From assembly GCA_013032095.1 (NCBI GenBank), contig WQBJ01000022.1, forward strand, positions 1 through 60,077: 60,077 nucleotides of DNA. The letters are read 5' to 3'. The translations under genes were made by a program, and so were the position numbers. Source of the DNA: Ruegeria atlantica (lineage in GTDB: Bacteria > Pseudomonadota > Alphaproteobacteria > Rhodobacterales > Rhodobacteraceae). Shown here one piece after another: positions 56,742-60,077 of the stretch (positions within the stretch are counted from its first letter, which is position 1; the number at the start of each line of letters is the position of its first letter). The notes under the pieces were generated by a model, which was given only the letters and a program-made list of their open reading frames with translations, was not told the DNA's origin and did not search any database.

Positions 56742-56968
56742 GCGCGTCATCTCGGTACCGGGGGCCGCCCCAAAACCGATTTCAGTAATGGACTGGTCAA
56801 GACCCGGACAATTTTGCAGTTCGCGTCCTCTGATAACCAACCGCGACGTTCACCTCGGAATGGGAACGCTCGCGGGTTTTGCGCTTGTGGACGCATAAGT
56901 GCAGCAAGTTTAACCGCACGCAATGCGCGTGCATGTCATGTGTGTTGCAAAACGGGGAAGAAACCGGA
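56742..56968 (+). other. Long untranslated leader of rpsL
   Basis: About 220 bp lie between the promoter and the rpsL start. No open frame with a ribosome-binding site is seen. The end contains a GC-rich stretch with GCACGCAATGCGCGTGC, able to fold, then GGGGAAG as the rpsL site. The remaining gap from 56573 to 56712 is intergenic to the leftward glycosyltransferase gene. Confidence 0.45.
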
Positions 56969-57340
56969 ATGCCAACTATTCAACAGCTGATCCGCAAGCC
57001 GCGGCAGCCCAAAGTAAAACGCTCGAAGTCCATGCACCTGGAGCAGTGCCCGCAGAAACGCGGCGTCTGCACCCGCGTGTACACCACCACGCCGAAGAAG
57101 CCGAACTCGGCTATGCGTAAGGTTGCCAAAGTGCGCCTGACCAACGGGTTCGAGGTCATCTCGTACATCCCCGGTGAAAGCCACAACCTGCAGGAACACT
57201 CGGTTGTTCTGATCCGTGGCGGCCGTGTAAAAGACCTTCCCGGTGTGCGTTACCACATCCTGCGTGGTGTTCTGGATACTCAGGGCGTCAAAGATCGTAA
57301 GCAACGTCGTTCGAAATACGGCGCGAAGCGTCCCAAGTAA
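56969..57340 (+). CDS. rpsL: 30S ribosomal protein S12
   Basis: The 123-residue protein starts at the ATG at 56969 ([15 protein letters not shown]), with GGGGAAG upstream; a longer in-frame extension is non-coding leader. The decoding-site loops read [16 protein letters not shown] and [14 protein letters not shown], both with the lysines found in streptomycin-sensitive forms. S12 monitors codon-anticodon pairing. It is the first gene of the str operon, 15 bp before rpsG. Confidence 0.99.
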   Translation: MPTIQQLIRKPRQPKVKRSKSMHLEQCPQKRGVCTRVYTTTPKKPNSAMRKVAKVRLTNGFEVISYIPGESHNLQEHSVVLIRGGRVKDLPGVRYHILRGVLDTQGVKDRKQRRSKYGAKRPK

Positions 57341-57826
<486 letters not shown>

Positions 57827-57844
57827 TCCTAGAGGTTTATCCAA

Positions 57845-59962
57845 ATGGCACGCGAATATCCTCTCGAACTGTACCGTAACTTCGGTATCATGGCGCACAT
57901 CGACGCAGGTAAGACCACCTGCTCAGAGCGTATCCTGTATTACACTGGTAAATCCCACAACATCGGTGAGGTGCACGATGGTGCAGCCACCATGGACTGG
58001 ATGGAGCAGGAGCAGGAACGCGGCATCACCATCACCTCGGCTGCGACCACCACTTTCTGGGAACGCACCGAAGATGGTCAGCATGCTGACACGCCCAAGC
58101 ACCGCCTGAACATCATCGACACCCCCGGCCACGTTGACTTCACCATCGAAGTTGAGCGTTCGCTGGCGGTTCTCGACGGTGCCGTCTGCGTTCTGGACGC
58201 AAACGCCGGTGTTGAACCCCAGACCGAAACCGTGTGGCGTCAGGCTGACCGCTACAAGGTTCCGCGTATGGTTTTCGTCAACAAGATGGACAAGATCGGC
58301 GCTGACTTCTTCAACTGCGTCAACATGATCGAAGACCGCACCGGTGCACGCGCTGTTCCGGTTGGTATTCCGATCGGCGCCGAGTCCGAGCTGGAAGGTC
58401 TGATCGATCTGGTCACCATGGAAGAGTGGCTGTGGCAGGGCGAAGATCTGGGCGCAAGCTGGATCAAAGCTCCGATCCGCGACAGCCTGAAAGACATGGC
58501 TGACGAATGGCGCGGCAAGATGATCGAAGCGGCCGTCGAAATGGACGACGACGCGATGATGGAATACCTGGAAGGCAATGAGCCCGACGTTCCGACCCTG
58601 CGCAAACTGCTGCGCAAGGGCACGCTGGAAATCGCGTTCGTTCCGGTTCTGGGTGGTTCGGCGTTCAAGAACAAAGGCGTTCAACCGTTGCTCAACGCTG
58701 TGATCGACTATCTGCCCAGCCCGTTGGACGTTGTTGATTACATGGGCTTCAAGCCCGGCGACGAGGAAGAAATTCGTGACATCGCCCGTCGCGCGGACGA
58801 CAACATGGCCTTCTCGGGCCTGGCGTTCAAAATCATGAACGACCCCTTCGTTGGCTCGCTGACCTTCACTCGGATCTACTCGGGCACCATGAACAAGGGT
58901 GACTCGATCCTGAACTCGACCAAAGGTAAGAAAGAGCGCATCGGTCGTATGATGATGATGCACTCGAACAACCGGGAAGAGATCGAAGAAGCTTTTGCAG
59001 GCGACATCATCGCGCTGGCGGGTCTGAAAGACACCACCACCGGTGACACCCTGTGTGACGCGAAGGATCCGGTGGTTCTGGAAACCATGACCTTCCCCGA
59101 TCCGGTGATCGAGATCGCGGTTGAGCCCAAAACCAAGGGCGACCAAGAGAAGATGTCCCAGGGTCTGGCCCGTCTGGCCGCCGAAGACCCGTCCTTCCGC
59201 GTGGAAACCGACCTGGAATCGGGTCAGACCATCATGAAGGGCATGGGCGAACTTCACCTGGACATCCTGGTTGACCGTCTGAAGCGCGAGTTCAAGGTTG
59301 AAGCGAACATCGGTGCACCGCAGGTGGCCTATCGTGAAACCATCTCGATGCCGGTCGAGCACACCTACACCCACAAGAAACAGTCGGGTGGTTCGGGTCA
59401 GTTCGCGGAAGTCAAGCTGGAGATCCAGCCGACCGAAGCGGGTGAAGGCTATTCGTTCGAAAGCCGCATCGTTGGTGGTGCCGTTCCGAAGGAATACATC
59501 CCGGGTGTTGAAAAAGGCATCAACTCGGTCATGGATAGCGGCCCGCTGGCTGGCTTCCCTGTGATCGACTTCAAGGTTGCCCTGCTGGACGGTAAGTTCC
59601 ACGACGTTGACTCGAGCGTTCTGGCGTTCGAAATCGCATCGCGGATGTGTATGCGTGAAGGCATGCGCAAAGCTGGCGCGAAGCTGCTGGAACCGATCAT
59701 GAAGGTCGAAGTGATCACCCCGGAAGAATACACCGGCGGTATCATCGGCGACCTGACCTCGCGTCGTGGCCAGGTGTCTGGTCAGGAACCGCGCGGCAAC
59801 GCAATCGCGATCGACGCGTTTGTTCCGCTGGCGAACATGTTCGGCTACATCAACACCCTTCGTTCGATGTCGTCGGGCCGAGCCCAGTTCACCATGCAGT
59901 TCGACCACTACGATCCGGTTCCGCAGAACATCTCGGACGAGATCCAGGCGAAATACGCATAA
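57845..59962 (+). CDS. fusA: Elongation factor G
   Basis: This 705-residue protein is essentially the usual length. The GTPase motifs are [29 protein letters not shown] and [10 protein letters not shown]. Domain IV ([20 protein letters not shown]) and the C-terminal domain are present. It moves tRNA and mRNA through the ribosome using GTP. It is the intact counterpart of the degenerate EF-G-like protein at 23222-25153. It is followed by a hairpin and tuf. Confidence 0.99.
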   Translation: MAREYPLELYRNFGIMAHIDAGKTTCSERILYYTGKSHNIGEVHDGAATMDWMEQEQERGITITSAATTTFWERTEDGQHADTPKHRLNIIDTPGHVDFTIEVERSLAVLDGAVCVLDANAGVEPQTETVWRQADRYKVPRMVFVNKMDKIGADFFNCVNMIEDRTGARAVPVGIPIGAESELEGLIDLVTMEEWLWQGEDLGASWIKAPIRDSLKDMADEWRGKMIEAAVEMDDDAMMEYLEGNEPDVPTLRKLLRKGTLEIAFVPVLGGSAFKNKGVQPLLNAVIDYLPSPLDVVDYMGFKPGDEEEIRDIARRADDNMAFSGLAFKIMNDPFVGSLTFTRIYSGTMNKGDSILNSTKGKKERIGRMMMMHSNNREEIEEAFAGDIIALAGLKDTTTGDTLCDAKDPVVLETMTFPDPVIEIAVEPKTKGDQEKMSQGLARLAAEDPSFRVETDLESGQTIMKGMGELHLDILVDRLKREFKVEANIGAPQVAYRETISMPVEHTYTHKKQSGGSGQFAEVKLEIQPTEAGEGYSFESRIVGGAVPKEYIPGVEKGINSVMDSGPLAGFPVIDFKVALLDGKFHDVDSSVLAFEIASRMCMREGMRKAGAKLLEPIMKVEVITPEEYTGGIIGDLTSRRGQVSGQEPRGNAIAIDAFVPLANMFGYINTLRSMSSGRAQFTMQFDHYDPVPQNISDEIQAKYA

Positions 59963-59974
59963 GCGAAGATTTGA

Positions 59975-59997
59975 GGGAGCTCGGGTAACGGGCTCCC
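59975..59997 (+). other. Hairpin between fusA and tuf
   Basis: GGGAGC (59975-59980) and GCTCCC (59992-59997) form a 6-bp stem with an 11-base loop. A short TTCATTACC follows. It lies 26 bp before the tuf start. It may attenuate or process the message, allowing tuf a different expression level. Confidence 0.45.
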
Positions 59998-60022
59998 TTC
60001 ATTACCGAAAAAGGAGGCCATC

Positions 60023-60077
60023 ATGGCAAAGGAAAAGTTTGAGCGTACAAAACCGCACGTCAACATCGGCACGATTG
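60023..60077 (+). CDS. tuf: Elongation factor Tu, partial (cut by window end)
   Basis: Only the first 18 codons are in the window: MAKEKFERTKPHVNIGTI, the invariant start of EF-Tu before its P-loop. AGGAGG is well spaced upstream. It is the last gene of the rpsL-rpsG-fusA-tuf operon. The rest lies beyond the window, and whether a second tuf copy exists elsewhere cannot be seen. Confidence 0.96.
   Translation, partial: MAKEKFERTKPHVNIGTI

Noticed and set aside
57923..59908. Leftward open frame of 661 codons across fusA
   Set aside because: It is antisense shadow of fusA, with the same low-complexity His/Arg/Val composition.

Overview
This window looks like a chromosomal segment of an alphaproteobacterium of the order Rhodobacterales, probably the Roseobacter/Ruegeria group. 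The basis is the gene content and order: a TrcR-type (DUF1013) regulator, pheA divergent from a membrane-anchored cytochrome c of the CycM type, an FnrL-hemN pair next to ccoNOQP and ccoGHIS, a Hint-domain secreted protein, and high-GC codon use. No taxonomic search was possible, so the genus is an inference.

Region 1 (1-16 kb) holds single genes and short pairs. It contains a MocR/GntR-aminotransferase regulator with a direct-repeat operator, an ArsR regulator overlapping an ArsP-like permease, trcR, a secreted RNase T2, a VOC protein, and dnaX-ybaB-recR for replication and repair. It also has a phosphatase of the HCX5R type, a small cysteine-rich protein under a cobalamin riboswitch, the 4.5S SRP RNA gene, a CpdB-like cyclic-nucleotide phosphodiesterase without a signal peptide, nudC, pheA and cycM.

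Region 2 (16.9-25 kb) is a complete YejABEF-type peptide ABC importer operon. It is followed by a secreted DUF995-like protein and a second, degenerate EF-G-like GTPase.

Region 3 (25-38 kb) is an oxygen-limitation cluster: hemN (anaerobic haem synthesis), fnrL (the oxygen sensor), glsB, a universal stress protein, the cbb3 oxidase operon ccoNOQP, a LysR regulator with a tiny divergent gene, and the oxidase assembly operon ccoGHIS. Three FNR boxes (TTGAC-N4-ATCAA or GTCAA types) lie in front of hemN/fnrL, ccoN and ccoG. The genes therefore appear to be one FnrL regulon that makes and equips the high-affinity terminal oxidase.

Region 4 (38-60 kb) is the conserved transcription/translation block secE-nusG-rplK-rplA-rplJ-rplL-rpoB-rpoC-rpsL-rpsG-fusA-tuf (tuf cut by the window edge). 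Three pairs of accessory genes interrupt it: a tandem pair of exported four-cysteine paralogues between nusG and rplK, a kinase-fold phosphotransferase plus a Hint-domain protein between rplA and rplJ, and an EamA transporter plus a rhamnosyltransferase-like protein between rpoC and rpsL. Strong terminators and leader hairpins separate the units.

The least explained items are the riboswitch-controlled cysteine-rich protein, the tandem exported paralogues, the Hint/kinase pair and the degenerate EF-G. No phage, insertion sequence, CRISPR array, rRNA or tRNA gene was recognised.
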